The translations under genes and the position numbers were made by a program. The notes beneath the pieces are model-generated. The model did no database searches and was not told the origin of the DNA. It saw nothing but the letters and a program-made list of their open reading frames with translations. A stretch of DNA of 35,205 bases from Flavobacteriales bacterium. Lineage in GTDB: Bacteria > Bacteroidota > Bacteroidia > Flavobacteriales_D > Cryomorphaceae. The stretch covers positions 1 through 35,205 of the forward strand of contig JAIVHQ010000206.1 of the NCBI GenBank assembly GCA_020200995.1. Reading direction: 5' to 3'. Shown in pieces: positions 17,733-26,024 of the stretch (positions are counted from its first letter, which is position 1; each line of letters opens with the position of its first letter).

Positions 17733-19776
17733 CGCCTACCTCGGCAGTAGTTTGGAAGGGAATTCCCGCTTCGCGAAGCCGGGCTGATAAATAATCTCTG
17801 CGATAAGAAGGCACCGCCCCGTCTATGACGATGGCGGTGCCTTCATCTATCCGAATATTCCAATCTCCTGTCTCTGACCACTTGCCGCGTAGAAGGATGA
17901 AGTTTGGAGCCTTCGCAGCAGCTGTTCGCAGCTCTTCCATGCTTTCCACAGCAACCACCGAAACAGCGGGTGATTCAATGCTCGTCCAGTTTTCATAAAC
18001 ATCCTTGTTTCGAATGCCTTTCGCTGCGAGAATTCCACCAAGGGCAAAATCGACCGAACGGCTCGCTGTTCCTGCCGAATCAGGTGAATACAGGTGGGCA
18101 GTACTGCCTCGAAATACACCCACCACCGAGGTCTTTTCCACATGGAAACAATAAACCTCAGTCGCAATACAGGATTTAATTTTTCTGAATCCAAATTGAA
18201 AAAAGAACAGCAAAGTGGCTGCCTGGGCAAAACGCAAGCGCCCCCTGCGCGGATCTCTTAATGCCAGTGCAACAGCGATCGCCAGGAGGTACAGTGTCGC
18301 CGTTTCGCCTGCCGACAAATAAAGGCCTTCAGATACGGGATGCGGCAGCTTTGCGAAAAGCAGTACGCCCTCATTCAGCCCCCGGGCCACCCATTCGGTG
18401 GATAAGAACAGAACATCTGACAGATAAGGCACCCATGAGAGCATGATGCAAATGAGGCCTGCGTACAACAGTATGGTGGCGAGCGGTATTACAAGCAGAT
18501 TGGAAAAGAGGAAATAATTAGGAAACTGATGAAAAAAATGAACCGTGACAGGAAATGTGGCAAGTTGTGCGGAGAATGACACAACGGTAAGAGACCAAAC
18601 CTTATCTAAAAACCATGTAGGCGCTACCCAAAGCGAATAGATCACAGGGTGCAACATCACGATGCCCGTGACCGCCAGGTATGATAGTAAAAACCCAACA
18701 GAACCGATTAAAAACGGATTTGCAAGCAGCAATAAAAAAGCACTAACTCCTAGCATATTGTACACATTTCCCAAACGACCGAACTCACGACCTGCCGCGA
18801 TAAATGAGAACATGGTGGCTGCCCGCAGTACCGACGGAGAAAATCCCGCTATGCCCGCGTAAAGCCAAAGAATAACGAGGCAAAAGATCAGGCGAAACCA
18901 CCTCCCCCCCTCTCCGCGAAAAACCCTGCCGATCAGAAAAGCTGCGAAAAAATAGATGATTCCTACGTGCAGGCCGCTCACGGCGAGGATATGAATGGTT
19001 CCGGCATCTGTGAAGGCCTTGCGGATTTCGTCATCCACCATATCGCGCTTGCCCAGGACGAGGGCAGCTATGACCCCAAGTTCCGCCGGCGATGTGTCAC
19101 GCTCTTCAAAAAGTGCAATGGCGCTTCTGCGGTACGTTTGAAAAAAGGACCCGACAGAGAAGGAATGGTGCTCAGGTCGGTTAAAACCCACCTCATCTCT
19201 CAGGTATACAGTGGCGGTAAAACCTTGGAAAATGAGGTACTTTCCATAATCAAATTGGTATGGATTCAATGCCCTGCGGTGGGGCTCGGGTACTTTTTTA
19301 AAAATTACCCTGTCGCCGGGAAGCAATGTGTCTGCGCGCAAATCGGAATGCGCATATGCTAAAATCTTTGTGTCGAGGGCACGGGTTTGGCCTATGCTAT
19401 CGACAACGGCAATCAACTCCAGCTCGAGCGCTGTGGTATTGGACTTCTCAGCGGGAAAGCTGAGCACCTTGCCTTCAAAGAGCACGCCTGATGTGTCAAT
19501 CGCATTATGGTATTGTCGTGCATCAAGCCTGTAACCCGACCATGCCGTACCTGCGACAAAAAAGGCTACCACTGACAACCATCCAAAGAAATGGTTCTTG
19601 CGGTAGGTGATCCAGGTGGTATTCAAGCTTGCCAGCAGCATAGCTGCAAATCCTGAAATGCCAAGCAAAACCACGCAGATGAATAGCGAAGGTTGTAATA
19701 CGAAACCAAGAGCATTGCCCGCCGCGAAGGGAATTGCAATTCTCAGGAAAGGCGCTTTATGAAAAAAATTCTTCAT
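17719..19776 (-). CDS. comEC: ComEC/Rec2-family DNA uptake membrane protein
   Basis: 685-aa multi-pass inner-membrane protein of the ComEC/Rec2 family, the channel for single-stranded DNA in transformation. N-terminal membrane helices (about 10-80) are followed by the OB-fold-like soluble domain (about 95-195), then the competence domain with the hallmark HILAVSGLHVGI (262-273) and many further helices to about residue 520. The soluble C-terminus (about 535-685) lacks an HxHxDH metal site, so the metallo-beta-lactamase nuclease part is reduced or degenerate, which I recall as usual in Bacteroidota. No other competence gene is nearby. A hairpin (19777-19801) directly abuts the start codon. Confidence 0.93.
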   Translation of the reverse strand: MKNFFHKAPFLRIAIPFAAGNALGFVLQPSLFICVVLLGISGFAAMLLASLNTTWITYRKNHFFGWLSVVAFFVAGTAWSGYRLDARQYHNAIDTSGVLFEGKVLSFPAEKSNTTALELELIAVVDSIGQTRALDTKILAYAHSDLRADTLLPGDRVIFKKVPEPHRRALNPYQFDYGKYLIFQGFTATVYLRDEVGFNRPEHHSFSVGSFFQTYRRSAIALFEERDTSPAELGVIAALVLGKRDMVDDEIRKAFTDAGTIHILAVSGLHVGIIYFFAAFLIGRVFRGEGGRWFRLIFCLVILWLYAGIAGFSPSVLRAATMFSFIAAGREFGRLGNVYNMLGVSAFLLLLANPFLIGSVGFLLSYLAVTGIVMLHPVIYSLWVAPTWFLDKVWSLTVVSFSAQLATFPVTVHFFHQFPNYFLFSNLLVIPLATILLYAGLICIMLSWVPYLSDVLFLSTEWVARGLNEGVLLFAKLPHPVSEGLYLSAGETATLYLLAIAVALALRDPRRGRLRFAQAATLLFFFQFGFRKIKSCIATEVYCFHVEKTSVVGVFRGSTAHLYSPDSAGTASRSVDFALGGILAAKGIRNKDVYENWTSIESPAVSVVAVESMEELRTAAAKAPNFILLRGKWSETGDWNIRIDEGTAIVIDGAVPSYRRDYLSARLREAGIPFQTTAEVGAIRL

Positions 19777-19801
19777 CAGGGCACTGAATTACAGCACCCT
19801 G
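19777..19801 (-). promoter_or_regulatory. Imperfect hairpin touching the comEC start codon
   Basis: Arms 19777-19786 and 19792-19801 pair at 8 of 10 positions around a 5-nt loop; the base of the stem is adjacent to the ATG at 19774-19776. There is no T-tract, so it is not an ordinary terminator. It could modulate translation of comEC or end transcription of the upstream T9SS cargo gene; chance cannot be excluded. Confidence 0.3.
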
Positions 19802-19836
19802 AATATAGACATTAATCTGAATTCGATAAAATAAGT

Positions 19837-21510
19837 TTAGAGCACCACCTTTCGTGTAACAGCTTCTGTACCATCAAACGCTTTGAGCAGGTAGATACCC
19901 TTAGGCAACGAACCGGTTCGCCAGCGCACGTCGCCGTAACCATAGATCGTTTCCTGTCGCGTTTGAATCAGCTTGCCGCTGAGGTCGTAGAGTTCTAAAA
20001 TTACGGGGGTATTTCTCTCGTTGGTAATGTGCAATTGTACATTATCACCGGACCCGTCGTTTCCTGAAAGGGTCATATCGAAAACCACACTCTCTTCCGG
20101 CAGGTTAAGTCCATTGCCGGGTACCTGGTCGATATCGGTGTCAAAAACGGGTCTACCAGCGGTGGATGCACCAATGGTAATGTTGCAGGTCACGGAATAG
20201 TCGCCAAGCAGGCCTCCCTGAGCAGCGCGTACATCCACATCGTAGCTGTCGCCGATGATGAGGTCAGGCAACCAATCTAAGCGGAGAAACCTACTCCCGT
20301 CAGAACGGGTGTAAAAAATAGCAGGCTGTGATTGAGAGGTGTTGGTGAATCGCCAGGTGTAAGCCTCGGCGGTGCAGACTTCGTTGGCCTGGACAAAAGA
20401 GTTGAAAATGTACGTTTGACCACAGGGATAAATGTCCTGACGGAGGCCTGTATTGGGAACAAAATTGTTCATGGTGATAAAACGCTGTGTCCCTGCGGGG
20501 CTCTCTTCGCCACCGACAGTTGCGTAAGCTCCTACAATGTAAACCTGCCCGAGATTTAGGCCGGGTACTTTTTGCAAACGCAGGAGACGGCTGTTGTTAT
20601 CGCCGAAGACTTCTGTGGTCACCGATAAGTCATTGAAGGTCCAGCGGTACTGGGTGGCTCCGCCGACCGCATCAGCACCGACCACATCACAGAAATTAAA
20701 ATTCCCGTTGGCGAATTGAGTTTGGAGTTGGGTAGTAAGCACATTGGCCTGGAGGCCGATGCTGCAAGTCGGACCCCAATCACCAACAGAATTACCTTCG
20801 GCAACGCGCAACCTGATACGCACATCGTACGACCGTCCGTACTGAATTGGAGAAAGCCACAGCAACCTGTAGTTGGGGTTTGTTCCATTGGGCGAAGCAA
20901 CGGTGTAAGTATTGAAGGGTTCTTCGAGTTCGGTAAATTCCCAGTCGTAACCTGTAACAGTTAACGAGCTTGGAGGCGGGCCAAGTGCGCGAATAATACT
21001 GTTGGTGGTATAGGTGAACTGATCGCAATCCTGCGGGCGCAATTCGACCTGCGGGATGTGGCCTACAATCACATTAAAAAAAGTTGAGGTCGGCTCTGCA
21101 GATCCCGCGTGGTAAACCCGTGCATAGTAAGTCTCACCAACAGTCAGGTCGGTCGCTTGCGAGGCCTCATTTCCACCGGGCCCGGAGGCGTTTCGGCAGT
21201 CTAAAAGCACACCTCCGCAGGCATCGTAAACCTCAAGTACAGGATCAAAATCTCCCTGGCCAACGGCGCGAATAAATGAAGTCTCACCTGCAGCAACAAA
21301 GCTGTACCAAACATCCGGATTCTCGCCGGGTCCTGCACATTGTGCAACTCCGGACCATGTAGCTCCTTCAATGGAGCCACTTTGGATGCCATTTGAAATA
21401 ACAGTGACAGAAGTCAGCGGGATTGCTGTGCCACAATCATTGGCAGCTGATCGATCAGCGCCAAAAAGCATCGTAATGGTTAAAAATAGAAACGTGTAAA
21501 ATGTTTTCAT
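19837..21510 (-). CDS. Secreted protein with T9SS type A-like C-terminal sorting domain
   Basis: 557-aa predicted surface or secreted protein. MKTFYTFLFLTITMLFGADR is a signal peptide start; the in-frame TTG/ATG extension upstream (to 21567) lacks signal character and is rejected. Residues ~25-165 resemble a bacterial pre-peptidase-type beta domain (DVWYSFVAAGETSFIRAVGQ, FDPVLEVYDACGG). Three related ~100-aa beta repeats follow (about 170-475), each with a YxWxF core, an [L]RLxWLP-like strand and GxxYDVxVR; paired cysteines recur. The last ~65 residues form a T9SS type A-like domain: VILELYDLSGKLIQ, WRTGSLPKGIYLLKAF, KVVL end. The sorting domain would be removed and the protein attached or released by the T9SS. 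No enzyme domain is seen; adhesion is a guess. Confidence 0.88.
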   Translation of the reverse strand: MKTFYTFLFLTITMLFGADRSAANDCGTAIPLTSVTVISNGIQSGSIEGATWSGVAQCAGPGENPDVWYSFVAAGETSFIRAVGQGDFDPVLEVYDACGGVLLDCRNASGPGGNEASQATDLTVGETYYARVYHAGSAEPTSTFFNVIVGHIPQVELRPQDCDQFTYTTNSIIRALGPPPSSLTVTGYDWEFTELEEPFNTYTVASPNGTNPNYRLLWLSPIQYGRSYDVRIRLRVAEGNSVGDWGPTCSIGLQANVLTTQLQTQFANGNFNFCDVVGADAVGGATQYRWTFNDLSVTTEVFGDNNSRLLRLQKVPGLNLGQVYIVGAYATVGGEESPAGTQRFITMNNFVPNTGLRQDIYPCGQTYIFNSFVQANEVCTAEAYTWRFTNTSQSQPAIFYTRSDGSRFLRLDWLPDLIIGDSYDVDVRAAQGGLLGDYSVTCNITIGASTAGRPVFDTDIDQVPGNGLNLPEESVVFDMTLSGNDGSGDNVQLHITNERNTPVILELYDLSGKLIQTRQETIYGYGDVRWRTGSLPKGIYLLKAFDGTEAVTRKVVL

Positions 21511-21621
21511 CGGCTTTATGGTTGAAGTGTACCTATTATACGAAGGTAAGAAGATTACCGATTGCATACCAGACAGTTTTTTTCAATTCCCCGATATTTA
21601 TCAACGGTGTTTTTCACAAAA

Positions 21622-21649
21622 AAAAAGCAAGGCTAGAACCTTGCTTTTT
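21622..21649 (-). terminator. Rho-independent terminator of gapA
   Basis: Perfect 11-bp stem (aaaaagcaagg at 21622-21632, ccttgcttttt at 21639-21649) with a 6-nt loop and A/T tracts on both sides, so it can work in both directions. It lies 35-62 bp after the gapA stop and upstream of the T9SS cargo gene, separating the two units. Confidence 0.9.
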
Positions 21650-21683
21650 AAAAACTTATGATTTTAAAGGGCGGCGATCTTAA

Positions 21684-22673
21684 TTAAGCCACCATAGCCA
21701 CGAGTTGGGCAGTTCGGGCGGCGTAGCCATATTCATTGTCATACCACGACACCACCTTCACGAGGTTTCCGTTTACCGAAGTGATATTTGCATCGAAGAT
21801 GCTGCTGTAGGTGCTTCCTATTACATCAGCCGATACAATCATATCTTCCGTGTATTCCAACACCCCTTTGAGGTTGGTATCGGCAGCTTTTTTCATCGCT
21901 GCGTTGATCTCTTTAACTGTAGTTTCTTTTTTGAGAATCACAACCAGGTCGGTCATTGATCCGGTTATTGTCGGAACGCGCGTAGCGTTGCCGTCGAGTT
22001 TGCCGTCGAGCTGAGGCAGCACAAGGCCTACAGCTTTTGCTGCTCCCGTAGTGGTGGGAATGATAGAAAACGCACCAGCCCTGGCCCTTCTCAAGTCGCG
22101 GTGGGGTGCATCCTGAATGCGCTGGTCAGCTGTGTAGGCGTGTATGGTGTTGATAAATCCCCTATCAATGCCGAACTCTTTGTCCAGCACCATTGCCACA
22201 GGCGCGAGGCAGTTGGTGGTGCAACTCGCGTTGGAAATGATGGTGTGTTCGTCAGTAAGCTCATGGTCGTTTACACCAATTACTACCGTTTTAACGTCGC
22301 CCTTCGCGGGGGCCGAAATCACCACTTTTCGCGCTCCTGCGGATATGTGTTTGCCCGCACCGTCAGAATCGGTAAAAATACCGGTGCACTCTGCTACAAC
22401 ATCAACGCCGAGCTTGCTCCAGGGGAGGTTGGATGGGTCGCGCTCTGCGAAAAGAGCGTATGACTTTCCATTTACAACGAGTTTATCTTTTCCTTCGAAA
22501 GAAACTTCGCCGTCAAATCTTCCCTGACTCGAATCGTATTTAAATAGGTGGGCCAGTGTTTTGGCATCTGTGAGGTCGTTTATGGCAACCACTTCTACGT
22601 CTGGATTGTGGAGTAGATTTCTGAATGTCAATCGGCCTATACGACCGAATCCGTTAATTGCAATTTTTTTCAT
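21684..22673 (-). CDS. gapA: Type I glyceraldehyde-3-phosphate dehydrogenase
   Basis: 329-aa cytoplasmic glycolytic enzyme that oxidises glyceraldehyde-3-phosphate to 1,3-bisphosphoglycerate with NAD. The Rossmann start is INGFGRIGRL (5-14); Asp33 in INDLTD at the end of the second strand favours NAD over NADP. The catalytic cysteine is Cys151 in SNASCTTNCLAP and the base His178 in NTIHAYT. C-terminal SWYDNEYGY is conserved. Length is normal. It forms a single-gene unit: a -7 element sits 33 bp upstream and a strong terminator follows. Confidence 0.98.
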   Translation of the reverse strand: MKKIAINGFGRIGRLTFRNLLHNPDVEVVAINDLTDAKTLAHLFKYDSSQGRFDGEVSFEGKDKLVVNGKSYALFAERDPSNLPWSKLGVDVVAECTGIFTDSDGAGKHISAGARKVVISAPAKGDVKTVVIGVNDHELTDEHTIISNASCTTNCLAPVAMVLDKEFGIDRGFINTIHAYTADQRIQDAPHRDLRRARAGAFSIIPTTTGAAKAVGLVLPQLDGKLDGNATRVPTITGSMTDLVVILKKETTVKEINAAMKKAADTNLKGVLEYTEDMIVSADVIGSTYSSIFDANITSVNGNLVKVVSWYDNEYGYAARTAQLVAMVA

Positions 22674-22706
22674 TTTGTTTTGGTTTTACTAAGTGTCAAT
22701 AATACA

Positions 22707-22714
22707 CAAAGATA
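22707..22714 (-). promoter_or_regulatory. gapA: Bacteroidota -7 promoter element of gapA
   Basis: Complement reads TATCTTTG, a perfect TAnnTTTG match, 33 bp upstream of the gapA ATG. No clear -33 TTG is seen; in this phylum that box is less conserved. Confidence 0.55.
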
Positions 22715-22793
22715 GTGAATTTTTCAGTTTTTTGGTGCCGGCTATTGCCAGGGGCTCCCCAAAATTAACAATCCTTGAGAGCACCCGGCTAAT

Positions 22794-23753
22794 TTACACT
22801 TTCAAAAGCGAATCGATGAGGTTGTCAATGGTCACCCCTTCGGCTTCAGCCTGGTAGTTTCGAACAATTCGGTGGCGCAGAATGGGTTTGGCCACGGCTT
22901 GCACATCCTCAATGTCGGGTGAAAACTTTCCGCGCAGTGCGGCATGGCATTTGGCACCCACGATCAGGTATTGCGATGCCCTCGGCCCCGCTCCCCAACT
23001 TATGTACTTTTGGGTTTCGGGACCAGCCCCTGCAGCTCCCGGGCGAGAGCGACCGGCAACTTTTACGGCGTATTCCACCACATTGTCTGCTACGGGAATT
23101 TTGCGGATCAGGTCCTGATAGGCCAATATCTCTTCTGAGGAAATTATTTTTTGCACAGAACTCTCCACTCCGGAAGTGGTGGCCTTCACCACATCTACTT
23201 CTTCTGCGAAAGAGGGGTAATCCACCCAAATATTGAACATAAAACGGTCGAGCTGTGCTTCGGGGAGTGGATAGGTACCTTCCTGCTCGATGGGGTTTTG
23301 GGTAGCGAGCACAAAAAAGGGCTCGGGCAGTTTAAACGTCTGACCCGCCGTGGTCACCGACTTCTCTTGCATGGCTTCGAGCAGGGCCGCTTGTGTCTTG
23401 GGCGGGGTTCTGTTGATCTCATCGGCCAAAACCACGTTTGCGAAAAGTGGTCCCTTTACGAACTTGAATTGGCGGTTTTCACCCAGCACTTCCGAACCAA
23501 TGATATCGGAAGGCATAAGGTCAGGCGTAAACTGTACCCGATTAAAACTCAAGCCCAAGGTTTGAGCAATGGTGTTGACCAACAAAGTCTTGGCGAGGCC
23601 GGGAACTCCCACCAGGAGGCAGTGTCCGCGACTGAATATGGATATAAGCAGCTCTTCCACCACATCATCCTGTCCGATTATCACTTTTGAGATTTCTTTG
23701 CGCAGGGCCTCGTATTTGGCTCTCACGTCCTTCAGCGCTTCTACTTCATTCAT
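22794..23753 (-). CDS. MoxR-family AAA+ ATPase
   Basis: 319-aa AAA+ ATPase of the MoxR family, chaperone-like proteins that act with VWA-domain partners in metal insertion or envelope stress. Walker A GVPGLAKT (49-56), Walker B VVLADEINRTPPKTQAALLEAM (107-128, split here as LADEIN then PPKTQAALLEAM), sensor ATQNPIEQEGTYPLPEAQLDRF and the family's C-terminal lid are present. Start MNEVEALKDV at 23753 is chosen over the upstream extension (to 23828), which overlaps the preceding gene. It begins 11 bp after the SurA-like gene and is the last gene of that group; the usual DUF58/VWA partner is not next to it, gapA follows instead. Confidence 0.94.
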   Translation of the reverse strand: MNEVEALKDVRAKYEALRKEISKVIIGQDDVVEELLISIFSRGHCLLVGVPGLAKTLLVNTIAQTLGLSFNRVQFTPDLMPSDIIGSEVLGENRQFKFVKGPLFANVVLADEINRTPPKTQAALLEAMQEKSVTTAGQTFKLPEPFFVLATQNPIEQEGTYPLPEAQLDRFMFNIWVDYPSFAEEVDVVKATTSGVESSVQKIISSEEILAYQDLIRKIPVADNVVEYAVKVAGRSRPGAAGAGPETQKYISWGAGPRASQYLIVGAKCHAALRGKFSPDIEDVQAVAKPILRHRIVRNYQAEAEGVTIDNLIDSLLKV

Positions 23754-23764
23754 TTCTTTCTGAT

Positions 23765-25138
23765 TCAATTTGGTTCGGTTGCCCTTGTAATATTTGATTT
23801 TTTCACCCAGGGATAGCCAAAATCGCAATCGTGGTAGGCCTCATTGAGCTTGATAAACGTTTCTTCGATCCGACGTCTCATCCAGGAATCCATAGTCTCA
23901 GCGCGTATCTTTTCTGATGCCATGTTCTGAAGAATTTGATAATCGTCTGTGAGGTTGGCGCGGTGAGGCTCTGTTCTGTTGACGAGCTTTACGATGCGGT
24001 AGCCTTTTTCGCGGTTGCGATTTTCGAAATACACAGGCCTTGAAATCTCATCGTGCTCCAGTGTATCGATGGTGAGAAAGAGGTTTGGATCCAGTTCATC
24101 CATCTCGAAAATTGTACTACCCGAGGCTTCATTTACCATGGCGCCATTCTGATTCTTCGACCGCTCATCGTCTGAAAATCTCGATGCTGCAAGGGCAAAA
24201 GACACGGAGTCGCGCAGTACGAGGGTGCGGACAGAATCAAGGTCAGCACGTGCGGTGGTAAGACCTTCAGAGCTCACTTTTGGGATGAGCAGCAAATGGT
24301 TTGCATTGTAGAGCTCCCCCCTTCGCTCGACCATGTGCATGATGTGCCAGCCATAATCTGTCTTGAATGGAGCCGATACTTCACCCTCTTTTAGTCCAAA
24401 AGCAACAGCATCAAACTCGGGCACCCAAGTGCCGCGTGGCTTCAAACCCAGTGACCCACCGCGAGAGGCAGAACCGGGATCCTGACTGTAGAGTGCTGCA
24501 AGCGTCTCAAATTCATCCTGCCCTGTTTCAACCGACTCCTTAAAGCCCCTCAGCCTGTTGCGAATCTTCTCCACCTCCTCTATGGATGCTTCCGGAAATT
24601 TGGCGATCATGGCCATCTCTACCGAGGCGTTGATGAAGGGAAGGCTGTCTTTGGGAATGGCATTAAAAAATTCCTGCACATCAGATGGAGTCACGTTCAG
24701 ATCAGAACTCACCTCCTGCTCCATGCGCTGCACAAGAAGCTGATCCTGCAAAGCTTCAAAAAATTCTTCGCGGATTTCCGAAATAGACTTGCCGTAGTAA
24801 TCTTCAAGCGCCTCCACCGAGCCGATCTGCTTTACAAAGACATCGAGCCGCTTATTGAGCTCCGAATTTACCATGTCCTCGCTTACTTCCACAGAGTCGA
24901 CTTTGGCCTGGTTGAGCAATATTTTTTCAAAAAGCACTTCTTCAAGTACCATACAGTCGCTCACTTCTCCTTTATATCCTTGCGCCTTGATCTGGTTCTT
25001 TTGCAACTGAATATCACTCCACAATACAATTTCACTGCCCACTACGGCCACAATTTCATCGACCATTTTGGGCTGGGCTCCCGCCTGAGCGGTGGCTGTA
25101 AGGGCGGCTACCAACAGAAGGAATATTGACTTTTTCAC
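23765..25138 (-). CDS. SurA-like periplasmic peptidyl-prolyl isomerase with two parvulin-type regions
   Basis: 457-aa exported folding factor. Signal peptide (about 1-21, cleavage near AGA-QP) is followed by a SurA N-terminal chaperone region: VDEIVAVVGSEIVLWSDI (26-43) is the hallmark. A parvulin domain runs from about 170 to 270 (LYSQDPGSASRGGSLGLKPRGTW-type core, YGWHIMHM); a second, more diverged one covers about 275-385 (HLLLIPK, RFSDDERSKNQNG). Substrates are probably outer-membrane proteins. The start is GTG at 25138 and overlaps the stop of the preceding gene by four bases (GTGA), so the pair is coupled. Confidence 0.92.
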   Translation of the reverse strand: MKKSIFLLLVAALTATAQAGAQPKMVDEIVAVVGSEIVLWSDIQLQKNQIKAQGYKGEVSDCMVLEEVLFEKILLNQAKVDSVEVSEDMVNSELNKRLDVFVKQIGSVEALEDYYGKSISEIREEFFEALQDQLLVQRMEQEVSSDLNVTPSDVQEFFNAIPKDSLPFINASVEMAMIAKFPEASIEEVEKIRNRLRGFKESVETGQDEFETLAALYSQDPGSASRGGSLGLKPRGTWVPEFDAVAFGLKEGEVSAPFKTDYGWHIMHMVERRGELYNANHLLLIPKVSSEGLTTARADLDSVRTLVLRDSVSFALAASRFSDDERSKNQNGAMVNEASGSTIFEMDELDPNLFLTIDTLEHDEISRPVYFENRNREKGYRIVKLVNRTEPHRANLTDDYQILQNMASEKIRAETMDSWMRRRIEETFIKLNEAYHDCDFGYPWVKKSNITRATEPN

Positions 25139-26010
25139 GGTGTGTGTATTTTGATGTTGCCTTCGGCTATGCCTTGGGATACAATTTCTTCTCGCAGCTT
25201 TCCGATCAATTCGGCTTTGCGGCGGTTGAGCATAAGATCGCGTATGCGCCGACGCTCGAGAGATAAGGGTGAGGGATCACCTTTTCTTCTAAAATCTTCG
25301 ACGTAGAGAAAGTAACGAAACCCGTCTCTGTCAAATTTGTGAAAATTCTTCTGCTCGAGAAAATTTTCCAGATCTTTTGCAGGCACTGGCACCTCTTTTA
25401 ACAAATCTTCCGGAAAAAGCCACAGGTCCGAATTGAAGAAAAAGTTTTCGGCGTATTTGCGGCTGTATTCGTAAAGCTCGTCGTTGTCATTTTCGTCCTT
25501 GCTCAGGAGCCACTGCTCCACTTGCTTTTGTCGCGGGGCATCTTCAGCTATCTTCACAAATTTCACCTTCACAATGTAGCGTTTAAGCTTGAAGTTTTCG
25601 GCGTTTGCTTCATGATATCGGGCAATTTCATCTTCGGTGATCACCGTATCCATTTTCTGACTTACCAGGGCTCGCTCGTAGGCGTAAATTAATAAACTCT
25701 TGCGGTAATCCCTGAGCTGTTGCTCTACGTCTTTTTGTGACTCTGTGAGGTTGTTCTCTGCTGTTTTCAGCATAGCGACATCCCGTATCCACGCTGCCAC
25801 AATACTCGCCGCCAAACGAGCCGAATCTTCCTGATCATAGGTCTCCGGCATTTTTGAAACGAGGGCACTGCGTGTCAGTTTCTCTTCGTACACTTCTGCC
25901 ACTACCTCCTCGTCATCATCATCTCCGATTGAACAGCCCGTGCAAATTGAGACCACGCCCGAGAGCAGCAACCCACAATACAACACAGACGAATAAGCTC
26001 GGCCTTTCAA
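25135..26010 (-). CDS. SurA-like lipoprotein without a recognisable parvulin core
   Basis: 291-aa predicted lipoprotein. The signal peptide ends in a plausible but atypical lipobox CTGC with lipidated Cys26, followed after three residues by an Asp/Glu run (DDDDEE), which recalls acidic surface-export signals of Bacteroidota lipoproteins. The rest is helical and charged, like the chaperone arms of SurA/PpiD (ESQKDVEQQLRDYRKSLLIYAYERALV; ITEDEIARYHEANAENF), but the GG-L and FGYHI-type parvulin motifs are absent. It sits between two parvulin genes: 14 bp after the first and overlapping the second by four bases. A non-catalytic chaperone partner is likely but not shown. Confidence 0.8.
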   Translation of the reverse strand: MKGRAYSSVLYCGLLLSGVVSICTGCSIGDDDDEEVVAEVYEEKLTRSALVSKMPETYDQEDSARLAASIVAAWIRDVAMLKTAENNLTESQKDVEQQLRDYRKSLLIYAYERALVSQKMDTVITEDEIARYHEANAENFKLKRYIVKVKFVKIAEDAPRQKQVEQWLLSKDENDNDELYEYSRKYAENFFFNSDLWLFPEDLLKEVPVPAKDLENFLEQKNFHKFDRDGFRYFLYVEDFRRKGDPSPLSLERRRIRDLMLNRRKAELIGKLREEIVSQGIAEGNIKIHTP

Positions 26011-26024
26011 TTCATTCGAAGTTT

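Noticed and set aside
17719..19776. ComEC truncated at the C-terminus as a pseudogene
   Set aside because: No stop or frameshift interrupts a family domain; a degenerate or missing nuclease domain is common in this phylum.
22715..22793. Terminator after the MoxR gene
   Set aside because: Short G/C inverted repeats exist (ggggagcccc, ggtgc/gcacc) but loops are very small or very long and there is no proper T-tract.
23151..23690. 179-codon plus-strand open frame inside the MoxR gene
   Set aside because: Antisense shadow; the minus-strand product has complete Walker motifs and normal length.
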